Below are positions 39,358-47,814 of a stretch of 64,000 bases of DNA, one piece after another. The notes under the pieces were generated by a model that saw nothing but the letters and a program-made list of their open reading frames with translations, ran no database searches and was not told where the DNA came from. The stretch lies in assembly GCF_014648195.1 (NCBI RefSeq), contig NZ_BMQQ01000017.1, positions 90,937 to 154,936 on the forward strand, given 5' to 3'. Origin of the DNA: Streptomyces purpureus. GTDB taxonomy: Bacteria; Actinomycetota; Actinomycetes; Streptomycetales; Streptomycetaceae. A program made the position numbers and the translations under genes. Numbering within the stretch: the first letter of the stretch is position 1; each line of letters begins with the position of its first letter.

Positions 39358-42189
39358 TCAGCCGACGGAGCTGTAAGCGACGACGCCCCTGAGCAGCGCG
39401 TCGACCGCCTTGCGGGCGTTCTTGGCGACGGTGCTGTTCTCGCGGGGCGCGGCGGCCGCGATCTGGCCGAGGACGTCGATGACTTGCTTGCACCACCGTA
39501 CGAAGTCGCCCGCGGGCATCTCCGCTTCGCGGAGCACCTCGTCGAGCCCCTTGTCGGAGGCCCACTGGTACGCGGCCCAGGCGAAACCGAGGTCCGGCTC
39601 GCGCTGGCCCACACCCTCCGCCTGGTTGATCTTGAACTCTTCCTCGAGCGCGTCGAGGCGGCCCCAGATCCGCACCATCTCGCCGAGGGCCGCCTTGGCG
39701 GCGCCTGAGGGCAGCTTGGGCGCGACCGCGTCGTCGGCCTGGCGCGCCTCGAAGACGAGCGCCGAGACGCAGGCGGCCAGTTCGGCCGGGTTCAGCCCCT
39801 CCCAGACGCCGTCCCGGAGGCATTCGCTGGCCAGCAGGTCGAGTTCGCCGTACAGCCGGGCAAGGCGCTTGCCGTGCTCGGTGACGGTGTCCTCGCGCAG
39901 GTAGTCGAGCTCGGTCAGGAGCGCGACGATCCGGTCGAAGGTCCGGGCGATCGTGTTCGTACGGCCTTCGATGCGCCGCTCCAGCTGACGGGTGTCGCGC
40001 TGGAGGCGGTGGTAGCGCTCGGCCCAACGGGCGTGGTCCTCCCGCTCGTCGCAGCCATGGCAGGGGTGCGCGCGGAGTGCGGCGCGCAGCCGGGCGATGT
40101 CGCGGTCGTCGGCGGCGGCCGAACGCTCCTTGCGGTGGTGCCGGTCGGGCACGATGTGCCCGGCCTTGGTCCGCAGGGCGGAGGCGAGGTCCCGACGGGA
40201 CTGCGGCGAGCGCGGGTTGAAGGACTTGGGGATCCGCATCCGTTCCAACGCCTCGACCGGGATCGGGAAGTCGATCGAGGCGAGCCGCTTCACCTGCCGC
40301 TCGGCGGTGAGGACCAGCGGGCGCGGGCCGTCGTGCTGCTCGAAGCCGCGGTGGCCGTTGGTACGTCCGGCGGGGAGCCCTGGGTCGAGGACCAGGGCGA
40401 GGCCGGCGAACTTGCCCGTGGGCACGTGAATGACGTCGCCGGGCTTGAGCTTCTCCAGGGAGCTCGCGGCGGCGGCACGCCGCTGCGCGGCGCCCTGCTT
40501 GGCGAGTTCGGTCTCGCGGTCCTTCAGGTCGCGGCGCAGGCGCGCGTACTCCTCGAAGTCGCCGAGGTGGCACGTCATGCCCTCGCGGTAGCCCTCCAGG
40601 CCCTCTTCGTTGCGCTGGACCTGCCGGGAGATACCGACGACGGACCGGTCGGCCTGGAACTGCGCGAAGGACGTCTCCAGCAGCTCGCGGGAGCGGTGGC
40701 GCCCGAACTGCTCCGTGAGATTGACGGCCATGTTGTAGGACGGCTTGAAGCTGGAGCGCAGCGGGTACGTGCGGGTGCCGGCGAGTCCGCCGAGGTGGCC
40801 CGGGTCCAGCCCACGCTGCCACAGGACGACGGCGTGTCCCTCGACGTCGATGCCCCGGCGGCCGGCGCGGCCGGTGAGCTGGGTGTACTCGCCGGGGGTG
40901 ATGTCGGCGTGCTGCTCGCCGTTCCACTTGACGAGCTTTTCCAGGACGACCGAGCGGGCCGGCATGTTGATGCCGAGCGCGAGGGTCTCGGTGGCGAACA
41001 CGGCCTTGACCAGGCCCCGGACGAAGAGCTCCTCGACAACTTCCTTGAACGTGGGGAGCATGCCGGCGTGGTGGGCGGCGATACCCCGCTCGAGCCCTTC
41101 GAGCCATTCGTAGTAGCCGAGGACATGGAGGTCCTCGCTGGGGATGGACGCCGTGCGTTCCTCGACGATGTCGCGGACCTTCTGGCGCGCCTCGTCGTCG
41201 TTCAGCCGCAGCCCGGCGTACAGGCACTGCTGTACGGCGGCCTCGCAGCCGGCGCGGCTGAAGATGAACGTGATCGCGGGCAGGAGGCCTTCGGCGTCGA
41301 GCCGCTCGATGACTTCGGGGCGTCCCGGGGTCCAGATCCGGGAGCGCTGGCGGCGCTCGCGCTCACGGTCGGCCTCGCGCACCATCTTGCCCCGGCGCCG
41401 GTCGCGGGGGTTGTACGTGCGCTGGTTCTCCATCCGGGCGAGGCGGACCAGGTCGGGGTTGACCTCGCGGCGGCCCACGCCACGGCCGCCGTGATCGGTC
41501 TCCTCCTCGAAGAGGTCGTACATCCGGCGTCCGGCGAGGACGTGCTGCCACAGCGGCACGGGCCGGGACTCGGAGACGATGACCTCGGTATCGCCGCGGA
41601 CGGTGTCGAGCCAGTCGCCGAACTCCTCGGCGTTGGAGACGGTCGCGGAGAGTGACACAAGGGTCACGGACTCGGGGAGGTGGATGATCACTTCCTCCCA
41701 GACGGCGCCGCGGAAGCGGTCCGAGAGGTAGTGGACCTCGTCCATGACGACATAGCCGAGGCCGGAGAGCGTCTGGGACCCCGCGTAGAGCATGTTGCGG
41801 AGGACCTCGGTGGTCATGACGATGATCGGGGCATCGCCGTTGACGCTGTTGTCACCGGTGAGGAGGCCGACCTTCTGCGGGCCGTAGCGCCTGACCAGGT
41901 CGGCGTACTTCTGGTTGGATAGCGCCTTGATGGGCGTGGTGTAGAAGCATTTGCGCCCCTGGCTGAGCGCGAGATGGACGGCGAATTCGCCGACGATGGT
42001 CTTGCCGGAACCGGTGGGGGCCGCGACGAGCACGCCCTTGCCCGCCTCGAGGGCCTGGCAAGCCTCGATCTGGAAGGGGTCCAGACCGAACTCGTACATC
42101 TCGCGGAAGGGGGCGAGCGCAGTGGCCTGCTCGGCGGCGCGAGCCCGGGCGGCTGCGTACGCCTCGGCTGGTGTGAGGTCCTCTGTCAT
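39358..42189 (-). CDS. helY: Ski2-like DEAD/DEAH-box RNA helicase HelY
   Basis: A 943-residue superfamily 2 helicase of the Ski2/Mtr4 type. Motif I is AAPTGSGKTIVGEFA, motif Ia YTTPIKALSNQKY, motif II MDEVHYLSD and motif III SLSATVSNA. Motif IV lies near TFIFSRAGCEAAV, motif V VFATETLALGINMPARS and motif VI QLTGRAGRRGID. The C-terminal part has an arch-like segment and the DSHCT helical domain (about 760-943). It should unwind structured RNA, probably in turnover or ribosome maturation. The length matches mycobacterial HelY closely. The ATG at 42189 is chosen; a GTG eight codons upstream is possible. Last gene of the pafB-to-helY run, with a duplicated terminator after it. Confidence 0.93.
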   Translation of the reverse strand: MTEDLTPAEAYAAARARAAEQATALAPFREMYEFGLDPFQIEACQALEAGKGVLVAAPTGSGKTIVGEFAVHLALSQGRKCFYTTPIKALSNQKYADLVRRYGPQKVGLLTGDNSVNGDAPIIVMTTEVLRNMLYAGSQTLSGLGYVVMDEVHYLSDRFRGAVWEEVIIHLPESVTLVSLSATVSNAEEFGDWLDTVRGDTEVIVSESRPVPLWQHVLAGRRMYDLFEEETDHGGRGVGRREVNPDLVRLARMENQRTYNPRDRRRGKMVREADRERERRQRSRIWTPGRPEVIERLDAEGLLPAITFIFSRAGCEAAVQQCLYAGLRLNDDEARQKVRDIVEERTASIPSEDLHVLGYYEWLEGLERGIAAHHAGMLPTFKEVVEELFVRGLVKAVFATETLALGINMPARSVVLEKLVKWNGEQHADITPGEYTQLTGRAGRRGIDVEGHAVVLWQRGLDPGHLGGLAGTRTYPLRSSFKPSYNMAVNLTEQFGRHRSRELLETSFAQFQADRSVVGISRQVQRNEEGLEGYREGMTCHLGDFEEYARLRRDLKDRETELAKQGAAQRRAAAASSLEKLKPGDVIHVPTGKFAGLALVLDPGLPAGRTNGHRGFEQHDGPRPLVLTAERQVKRLASIDFPIPVEALERMRIPKSFNPRSPQSRRDLASALRTKAGHIVPDRHHRKERSAAADDRDIARLRAALRAHPCHGCDEREDHARWAERYHRLQRDTRQLERRIEGRTNTIARTFDRIVALLTELDYLREDTVTEHGKRLARLYGELDLLASECLRDGVWEGLNPAELAACVSALVFEARQADDAVAPKLPSGAAKAALGEMVRIWGRLDALEEEFKINQAEGVGQREPDLGFAWAAYQWASDKGLDEVLREAEMPAGDFVRWCKQVIDVLGQIAAAAPRENSTVAKNARKAVDALLRGVVAYSSVG

Positions 42190-42251
42190 CTTGTTGTCGA
42201 GCCTACCCGGCACCTCTGACAGTGGGCTCGATCTTTAATTGTCCGATGGTG

Positions 42252-43172
42252 TTACCGGCCGGGGCCTGGGCGTTCGGCGGGATCCGGGGCGAGGACGCGG
42301 ACGGCCGCGGGGACGCAGACGGCGGTGAGCGGCAGGGGTCCGAGCGGCTCTCCGTCGGCGTATCCGGTGGTGTCGGGGGCGGCCAGGGTGACGCGTGCGG
42401 CACGGTGGACCGTGACCTTGGGGTGGCTGAGGTGGGTGCCGCGGTAGACGCGCGGGAAGACCTTGAGCAGCGTGGTGCGTGAGCAGTCGCCGACGACCGT
42501 GATGTCGAAGAGGCCGTCGTCCAGGGCGGCGTCGGCGCAGATCCGCATGCCGCCGCCGTAGGAGGTGCCGTTGCCGACGGCGACGAGGGTGGCCTCGATC
42601 TCCCGCTCGGTGCCGTCGTCGAGGGTGAGGCGGTACGGGACGGGCCGGAATGCGGCGAGCTCCGCGATCATGGCGAGGTCGTACTTCATCCGGCCGGCGG
42701 GCAGGCGCATGCGGTTGCCCCGGTCGTTGACGCGGGAGTCGAAGCCGGAGGCGAGGACGGTGCCGAACCAGCGCTCGCCGACCCGGCCGAGGTCCACCTC
42801 GCGTATCAACCCGCTCTTGAGCGCGTCGGCGGCCAGGCGTGCGGCCTGCGCGGGCGCGCGTACGGGCAGGCCGAGGGCGCGGGCGAAGTCGTTGCCGGTG
42901 CCGACGGCGATCACGCCGAGCGGGGTGTCCGTACCGGCGACGGCTTGGAGCGCGAGCGAGACCAGTCCGTCGCCGCCGACGGCGACGAGGGCGCCGGTTC
43001 CCTCGCCGACGGCTTCGCGGGCCCGGCGCAGGGCGTCTTCGGCATCGGCGCCGAGGACGGTACGTACGGAGTACCCGGCGTCCCGGAGCGCACGCGCGGC
43101 CGGCTGCGCGGCGTGCGCGCCCCGGCCGCGTCCCGCGGTGGGATTGACGAAGAGGGTGATCTCGCTGGTCAC
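42252..43172 (-). CDS. diacylglycerol/sphingosine kinase-family lipid kinase
   Basis: A 306-residue soluble or membrane-associated lipid kinase of the DagK/YegS fold. FVNPTAGRGRG and VAVGGDGLVSLALQAV form the nucleotide-binding site. The usual GGDGT motif reads GGDGL here, a small deviation. GVIAVGTGNDFARALGLP, SYGGGMRICADAALDDGLFDITVV and TTGYADGEPLGPLP are typical. It phosphorylates a lipid such as diacylglycerol or undecaprenol; the substrate is not certain. ATG start. It lies between tatC and helY on the same strand with 18- and 62-base gaps, so it is probably in the same operon. Confidence 0.9.
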   Translation of the reverse strand: MTSEITLFVNPTAGRGRGAHAAQPAARALRDAGYSVRTVLGADAEDALRRAREAVGEGTGALVAVGGDGLVSLALQAVAGTDTPLGVIAVGTGNDFARALGLPVRAPAQAARLAADALKSGLIREVDLGRVGERWFGTVLASGFDSRVNDRGNRMRLPAGRMKYDLAMIAELAAFRPVPYRLTLDDGTEREIEATLVAVGNGTSYGGGMRICADAALDDGLFDITVVGDCSRTTLLKVFPRVYRGTHLSHPKVTVHRAARVTLAAPDTTGYADGEPLGPLPLTAVCVPAAVRVLAPDPAERPGPGR

Positions 43173-43190
43173 CCGCCGGACCTTACAAGG

Positions 43191-44150
43191 TCAGGTGATG
43201 TCGTCGTAACCGTTGACGCGGTGCGTACGGCCGCCGTCGGCCTCGCCGGTGGCCTGCTCGGGCAGGGCCCGGGCGGAGGGGACGGTTTCGATCTCACCGA
43301 GGGCGGAGGGGGTGAGGTCGACCTCCGAGGCCTCGTCGTCGTCGAGCTCCGCGTCGGGGTCGTTACGTCGGCGGCGCCGGTCGTTCAGGATCGAGATGCC
43401 GACGGCGATGAAGTAGAGGACGATGATCGGACCGGCGAGGGCGATCATGCCGAGCGGGTCGGTCGACGGGGTGGCGATGGCGCCGAAGACGAAGATGCCC
43501 ATGACGACCCCGCGCCACCAGCCGGCCATGCGCTTGCCGGTGACGATGCCCGCGAAGTTGAGCATGATCAGCAACAGCGGGAGCTCGAAGGCGAGACCGA
43601 AGACCAGCACCATGCGGGTGGTGAAGTCCAGGACGTCGTCAAGGGAGAGGAAGTTCGACGCGACGTCCGGGGTGATGCTGATGAGGACCTTCACGCTGAC
43701 CGGCATGATCAGGTACGCGAGGTAGGCGCCGGCCAGGAAGAGCGGCACGGCGACGCTGGCGAAGTAGTACGTGTACTTCTTCTCGCTCTTGTGGAGGCCG
43801 GGCGCGATGAACGCCCACAGCTGGTAGAGCCAGATCGGGCAGGACGCCATGACGCCCGCGAGGAGGATCACCTTGATGGTCGAGGTGAACGGCGAGAGCA
43901 TCGTCTGGTAGGCGATGATCACGCACGTGCCGCCTGTGTTGTCCTCGATGCCGGTACCGGGAGGGCACTTCGGTACGGGCGACGCGAGGAAGTCCATCAG
44001 CTGCTGGCTGTAGAAGGCAGCGACGATCGACGCGACGGTGATCGCCAGCATGGCCTTCGCCAGGCGGTTGCGAAGCTCACGCAGATGGTCCGCGAGAGGC
44101 ATCCGCCCCTCGGGATCCTTCGCCTTCTTGCTGCGGGCAGGCTTGAGCAA
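43191..44150 (-). CDS. tatC: Sec-independent protein translocase TatC
   Basis: The 319-residue receptor of the twin-arginine export pathway, with six membrane helices. The N-terminal MPLADHLRELRNRLAKA and the early acidic residues that contact the signal peptide are present, as are LWAFIAPGLHKSEKKY, SLDDVLDFTTRMVLVFG and IATPSTDPLGMIALAGP. The C-terminal 60 residues form a charged cytosolic tail (RRRRRNDPDAELDDDEAS) longer than in E. coli. The start is TTG with GAGGA eight bases upstream. It follows tatA by 62 bases. The Tat signal of the glycosidase-like protein at 341-1630 is a likely client. Confidence 0.97.
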   Translation of the reverse strand: MLKPARSKKAKDPEGRMPLADHLRELRNRLAKAMLAITVASIVAAFYSQQLMDFLASPVPKCPPGTGIEDNTGGTCVIIAYQTMLSPFTSTIKVILLAGVMASCPIWLYQLWAFIAPGLHKSEKKYTYYFASVAVPLFLAGAYLAYLIMPVSVKVLISITPDVASNFLSLDDVLDFTTRMVLVFGLAFELPLLLIMLNFAGIVTGKRMAGWWRGVVMGIFVFGAIATPSTDPLGMIALAGPIIVLYFIAVGISILNDRRRRRNDPDAELDDDEASEVDLTPSALGEIETVPSARALPEQATGEADGGRTHRVNGYDDIT

Positions 44151-44212
44151 CCCACGTCCTCATCTCGTGCGGCAGGCCGCGGTCGGCGGCCTTGGGGGCA
44201 GCGTCCTCTGGA

Positions 44213-44494
44213 TCAGCGCTGGGTGGTCGTGTCGGTCGGCTCGGTCACCGGACGCGCGCTGGTGACGTCGCCGGGCGCGGCCTTGATGGTGCGCGCGGCC
44301 GGAGGCTGCTCGGCCGGCGGGTCGGTCGGGGCGGTCTGCTGGCCCTCCGACTTCATCGCCTTCGCCTCGCTCTTGAGGATGCGGGCGGACTTGCCGAGCG
44401 AACGGGCCATCTCCGGCAGCTTCTTGGCGCCGAACAGCAGGACGACGACGAGCAGGATGAGAATGATCTCCATGGGGCCGATCTGATGGAACAT
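44213..44494 (-). CDS. tatA: Sec-independent protein translocase TatA
   Basis: The 93-residue pore-forming subunit of the Tat system. The N-terminal helix (IGPMEIILILLVVVLLFGAKKL) leads through the FGAKKLPEMARSLGKSARI hinge into an amphipathic helix and a Pro/Thr-rich cytosolic tail. All these features are standard for TatA rather than TatB. The start at 44494 is used; a second ATG seven codons later is also possible because it begins at the conserved IxPxE region. It precedes tatC on the minus strand. Confidence 0.96.
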   Translation of the reverse strand: MFHQIGPMEIILILLVVVLLFGAKKLPEMARSLGKSARILKSEAKAMKSEGQQTAPTDPPAEQPPAARTIKAAPGDVTSARPVTEPTDTTTQR

Positions 44495-44712
44495 AAGTGT
44501 TGTCTACCTTCTCACCGAGGCGGCATGGGGCTGGGCGGGTGGCCGTCGCGCGGACTGGTGTCCGAACCCCGGCCGTCAGCGATCGTAACGTGCATGGGTA
44601 AACGCTCGGCAATCCCTGTGCATACTCACGCTTTCTACGGCAGGTGTGCCTCAATCACCCACCGCGACCAGCAGCGTACCCCCCGGCTCGGACAGCGAGG
44701 CGAGTGCGCCGG

Positions 44713-44910
44713 TCAGCGCAGCGCCTGGCCGGTCCGGGTCAGATCGGTGGCCGCGCGCTCCAGGTCCTCGGCGGCCTGATGGATGCGCTCGGTGGTGTGA
44801 GCCACTTGACGGCCGAGGCGCTGGGCCTCCAGGAAGACCCTGATGCCGAGGAGGCCGAGGACGGCGATGCCGAGGAAGCCGAGGGCGATGGCGAGCATGG
44901 GCCAGAACAT
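44713..44910 (-). CDS. 65-residue single-pass membrane protein
   Basis: A small protein with one N-terminal membrane helix (FWPMLAIALGFLGIAVLGLL) followed by an amphipathic coiled-coil helix (RLGRQVAHTTERIHQAAEDL). The topology resembles short DUF948-like or TatB-like proteins, but no family is certain. It lies between the zinc-ribbon gene and tatA on the same strand, which suggests co-expression with the Tat components; a Tat role would be speculation. The ribosome binding site is weak. An internal ATG four codons downstream is possible. Confidence 0.7.
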   Translation of the reverse strand: MFWPMLAIALGFLGIAVLGLLGIRVFLEAQRLGRQVAHTTERIHQAAEDLERAATDLTRTGQALR

Positions 44911-44929
44911 GCGGTGAGCCTAGGGGGTG

Positions 44930-45205
44930 TCAGGCGGTGGACGGGGACGTGGAGTGCAGACGCAGGGTGCGTACGCCGCCGCCGGTCAGCAGCTCGACGA
45001 TGCGTTCACCGGCCGGCTTGCGGACGGCGCTGCCGCACTCGGGGCAGGTGAAGGAGTAGAAGGTGGTACGGCTGCTGCCGCCGATGGCCAGGCGCAGGGC
45101 GCTCGCTGAGAGCTCGAAGCGGCAGCGGCAGTCGGGACAGGAGGCTTTGAAGAGGACGGGCCCTACGGTCGCCGGAATCCCCACCATCCCTGACATCGCG
45201 GACAT
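44930..45205 (-). CDS. zinc-ribbon (FmdB-like) small protein
   Basis: A 91-residue cytosolic protein. Two cysteine knuckles, CPDCRC and CPEC, flank a beta-rich stretch (FELSASALRLAIGGSSRTTF), which is the pattern of a small zinc ribbon. The tail AGERIVELLTGGG is helical. Role unknown; the family is often linked to RNA or protein binding. The ATG at 45205 is one of three closely spaced in-frame ATGs (also 45196 and 45187), of which the first is nearest to the GAGAGAGTTGAGGG stretch. It is placed between pafC and the small membrane protein gene, with the same orientation. Confidence 0.72.
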   Translation of the reverse strand: MSAMSGMVGIPATVGPVLFKASCPDCRCRFELSASALRLAIGGSSRTTFYSFTCPECGSAVRKPAGERIVELLTGGGVRTLRLHSTSPSTA

Positions 45206-45302
45206 GTCCCTCAACTCTCTCACCTCGGTGTGCTCGGTCGTCTCCGGTCCGGCCTGCTCGTTCGGGTCCGGCGGGGCGGCGCGGCCCCGCCGGTGCGGTA
45301 CG

Positions 45303-46271
45303 TCAGTCCTGTCCGTCGTAGGCGGCCAGGGCCTCGGCCGCCGCCTGCCGGGCGCTGTCCGCCAGGTCCTGCGGGGCGACGATCCGGCCGTCCCGGCCGA
45401 GCCGCAGCGCGAGGCGCCGCAGCGAGGCGGGAGCGGGGGTCCGCAGGGTGATGCGCAGACCACCGTCCGGGAGCTCCTCGGCGCTGTCGTGCGGGTAGTA
45501 CTCGGCGACCCAGCGTCCGCCGGGTCCCACCTCCACCACGACCTCCGGGTCCTCGGCGGAGGGCTGGACCAGCCCCTCCGAGAGGTCCCGCAGCTCGATC
45601 TCGGGCGGCGCGGAGGGGTCGTCGAGGATCCGGATCTCGGCGACCCGGTCGAGGCGGAAGGTGCGCCGGGCCTCGGAGAGGCGGCACCAGGCCTCCATGT
45701 ACGTGTGGCCGACGGCGAACAGCCGGATCGGGTCGACCTCGCGCTCGGTGAGCTCGTCGCGCGCCGGCGAGTAGTAGCGCAGCCAGAGCCGGCGGCGCTC
45801 CGAGATGGCACGGTCGACCTCGGCGAAGACACCGCCCTCGGACTCGAAGGTGACCGAGAGCCGGGAGCTGGCCCCGGCGACCTCGCCGGCCGCGGTCTCC
45901 AGCTTGGCGGTGGCCCGCAGCAGCGCGTCGCGGTCGCCCTCGCGCAGTCCGGGCAGGGTGGCGACGGCGCGCGCGGCGACGAGCAGCGCGGTGGCCTCGT
46001 CGGCGGCGAGCCGCAGCGGCTCGGCAGCTTCCGCGCCGAGGGCGCCTGGGTTCCGCCACCAGATCCGGTCGCCGTCGGTGTCGATGTCCAGCAGGTCGCC
46101 GCCGCGGAAGCTGGTCCCGCACATGGGCAGCACGTCGAGGTCGGAGATCAGCTCGTCCTCGCTGATCCCGAAGGCCCGGGCGACGTCCTGCACATGGGCG
46201 CCGGGGCGCTCACGGAGGTAGGTCACCAGGGACAGCATGCGCCGGGTCTGGTCGATCGCGTTCGCGGCCAT
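45303..46271 (-). CDS. pafC: WYL-domain transcriptional regulator PafC
   Basis: A 322-residue DNA-damage-responsive activator subunit. The N-terminal winged helix (RRMLSLVTYLRERPGAHVQD, FGISEDELISDLDVL) is followed by the WYL domain (AISERRRLWLRYYSPARDEL, HTYMEAWCRLSEARRTFRLDRV) and the WCX C-terminal part. In mycobacteria PafB and PafC act together to activate the LexA-independent DNA-damage regulon; the WYL domain is thought to sense single-stranded DNA. It follows pafB by 15 bases. ATG start; length matches PafC. Confidence 0.95.
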   Translation of the reverse strand: MAANAIDQTRRMLSLVTYLRERPGAHVQDVARAFGISEDELISDLDVLPMCGTSFRGGDLLDIDTDGDRIWWRNPGALGAEAAEPLRLAADEATALLVAARAVATLPGLREGDRDALLRATAKLETAAGEVAGASSRLSVTFESEGGVFAEVDRAISERRRLWLRYYSPARDELTEREVDPIRLFAVGHTYMEAWCRLSEARRTFRLDRVAEIRILDDPSAPPEIELRDLSEGLVQPSAEDPEVVVEVGPGGRWVAEYYPHDSAEELPDGGLRITLRTPAPASLRRLALRLGRDGRIVAPQDLADSARQAAAEALAAYDGQD

Positions 46272-46286
46272 CGCTTCTTCGTCCCC

Positions 46287-47243
46287 TCAGCCCTTGGCGA
46301 CGGCGCGCAGCCGGTCCACCACGTCGGCCCGCAGATCCGCGGGCTCCACCACGACGACGTCCGGACCGAACTCGACGAGCCAGGCGTCCAGTCCGTGTCC
46401 GTACGGGATCTCCAGCTCGTCCCAGCCGTCGCCACACTCCCGTACGGACAGGGCGCGGGCGCGCAGCGGGTAGCCGCAGCCGGTACGTAGCCGGATGACG
46501 GCCGACCGGGTCGCCGTCTCACCGGCCCACCTCTCCACGGTCTCCCGCACGGTCGACACGTCGGGTACGGGCGCGGTGAAGGCGCCGGCCCGGGAGCGGA
46601 CCTTGCCGGTGATGCGGGAGAGGCGGAAGACCCGCTCGGCGCCGCGGTCGCGGTCCCAGCCGGCGAGGTACCAGTGGCCGCGCCAGCACTCCAGCGTCCA
46701 GGGTTCGACCTGCCGGGTCTCGGGCCGGGCGGCGTTCGACTTGCGGTAGTCGAAGACGACGGGGCGGCGGTCGCGGCAGGCGAGCATCAGTGGCTCGAAG
46801 GCGCTCTCGTGGACCGGGATGCGCGGTTCGAGGGCGCTGTGCCGGTCGTCGTAGGCGTCCTCCGCCTCCGGCATACCGGCGGCGCGGAGCTTCTGCAGCG
46901 CGCCGCTGGCGGCTCCCGCGAGGCGGGCCTGCTGCCAGACCTTGGCGGCGAGCCCGAGGGCGGCGGCCTCCTCGGCGTCCAGGGTGATGGGCGGCAGCCG
47001 GTTGGAGTCGCGGCGGGCGAGGTAGCCGGTGTCGCCGTCCAGGTTCTCGACGGTCTCGATGATCAGGCCCAGCTCGCGGAGGTCATCCTTGTCCCGCTCG
47101 AACATCCTGTTGAAGGAGTCGTCGGACCCGGCCTCCAGGTAGGCCTCGATGGACCCACGGAGCTCACGCTTGCTCAGCGGGCGCCGGGTTCCCAGCAGGC
47201 ACAGCGCCAGATTCATCAGCCGCTCGGCCTTGGCAATCGCCAT
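46287..47243 (-). CDS. pafB: WYL-domain transcriptional regulator PafB
   Basis: The 318-residue partner of PafC. The helix-turn-helix (KAERLMNLALCLLGTRRPLS, REL) and the MFERDKDDLRELGLIIET wing are typical. The WYL core is in FEPLMLACRDRRPVVFDYRK and WRGHWYLAGWDRDRGAERVFRLSRI, followed by the WCX domain. PafB and PafC are fused in some actinobacteria but separate here. ATG start; the upstream neighbour is an FKBP gene closed by its own terminator (47318-47347), so pafB should start a new transcript running through pafC and probably to helY. Confidence 0.95.
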   Translation of the reverse strand: MAIAKAERLMNLALCLLGTRRPLSKRELRGSIEAYLEAGSDDSFNRMFERDKDDLRELGLIIETVENLDGDTGYLARRDSNRLPPITLDAEEAAALGLAAKVWQQARLAGAASGALQKLRAAGMPEAEDAYDDRHSALEPRIPVHESAFEPLMLACRDRRPVVFDYRKSNAARPETRQVEPWTLECWRGHWYLAGWDRDRGAERVFRLSRITGKVRSRAGAFTAPVPDVSTVRETVERWAGETATRSAVIRLRTGCGYPLRARALSVRECGDGWDELEIPYGHGLDAWLVEFGPDVVVVEPADLRADVVDRLRAVAKG

Positions 47244-47317
47244 CGACGCCCTGCACCTCTTCTGATGGAGTCACTTGCCCGATGACCGTACCGCCCCGGG
47301 GTGTCGTGGGAAAAGCC

Positions 47318-47347
47318 GAGGGCCCGCACCGGCAGGCACGGGCCCTC
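47318..47347 (-). terminator. terminator after the FKBP gene
   Basis: GAGGGCCCG (47318-47326) pairs with CGGGCCCTC (47339-47347), and on the minus strand the stem is followed by GGCTTTTCCC. A second 8-bp hairpin (GACGACCG / CGGTCGTC, 47350-47369) lies between it and the FKBP stop, giving a double hairpin. Confidence 0.8.
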
Positions 47348-47401
47348 ACGACGACCGTTTCCGGTCGTCTTCTTCGGTTGTCGTACGACCTGATCGGCCG
47401 G

Positions 47402-47773
47402 TCAGACGGCGACGAGGTCGCAGACGAAGATCAGGGTCTCGCCCGGGGCGATCTTGCCGCCGGCGCCACGGTCGCCGTAGGCGAGGTGGGCGGGGATGAT
47501 CAGCTGGCGGCGGCCGCCGACCTTCATGCCCTGGACACCCTGGTCCCAGCCCTTGATGACCTGGCCGACACCGAGCTGGAACTCCAGCGGCGTACCGCGG
47601 TTCCAGGAGGAGTCGAACTCCTCACCGGTGGAGAAGGACACACCCACGTAGTGGACCTTCACGAAGTCGCCCGCCTTGGCGACCGGTCCGTCGCCCTCCC
47701 AGAGGTCCTTGATCTCCAGGTCCTTCGGCGGCTCGCCACCCGGGAAGTCGACCTCGGGCTTGTCGATGCTCAC
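47402..47773 (-). CDS. cytosolic FKBP-type peptidyl-prolyl isomerase
   Basis: A 123-residue minimal FKBP without signal peptide. It catalyses cis-trans isomerisation at proline and in Streptomyces is the type that binds FK506-like macrolides. The fold-defining residues are clear: VKVHYVGVSFSTGEEFDSSW, LEFQLGVGQVIKGWDQGVQG, MKVGGRRQLIIPAHLAYGDR and LIFVCDLVAV. Length and motifs match the human FKBP12 core plus a short N-terminal arm. It lies 41 bases after the FKBP lipoprotein gene on the same strand, so both isomerases may be made from one transcript. Confidence 0.96.
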   Translation of the reverse strand: MSIDKPEVDFPGGEPPKDLEIKDLWEGDGPVAKAGDFVKVHYVGVSFSTGEEFDSSWNRGTPLEFQLGVGQVIKGWDQGVQGMKVGGRRQLIIPAHLAYGDRGAGGKIAPGETLIFVCDLVAV

Positions 47774-47814
47774 GAAAACTGCTCCTCAAACTGATGAACG
47801 GGCAGGGGACAGTC

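Larger units (their letters stand above)
39229..39360. repeat. 66-bp tandem duplication carrying two terminators
   Basis: Two copies of a 66-bp unit (39229-39294 and 39295-39360) differ at about nine positions. Each contains a long hairpin and a tail CTCTCGTGTGC-GGCGTACG. The second copy runs into the helY stop codon (39358-39360). The duplication seems to have copied the sequence just after helY. Confidence 0.85.
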
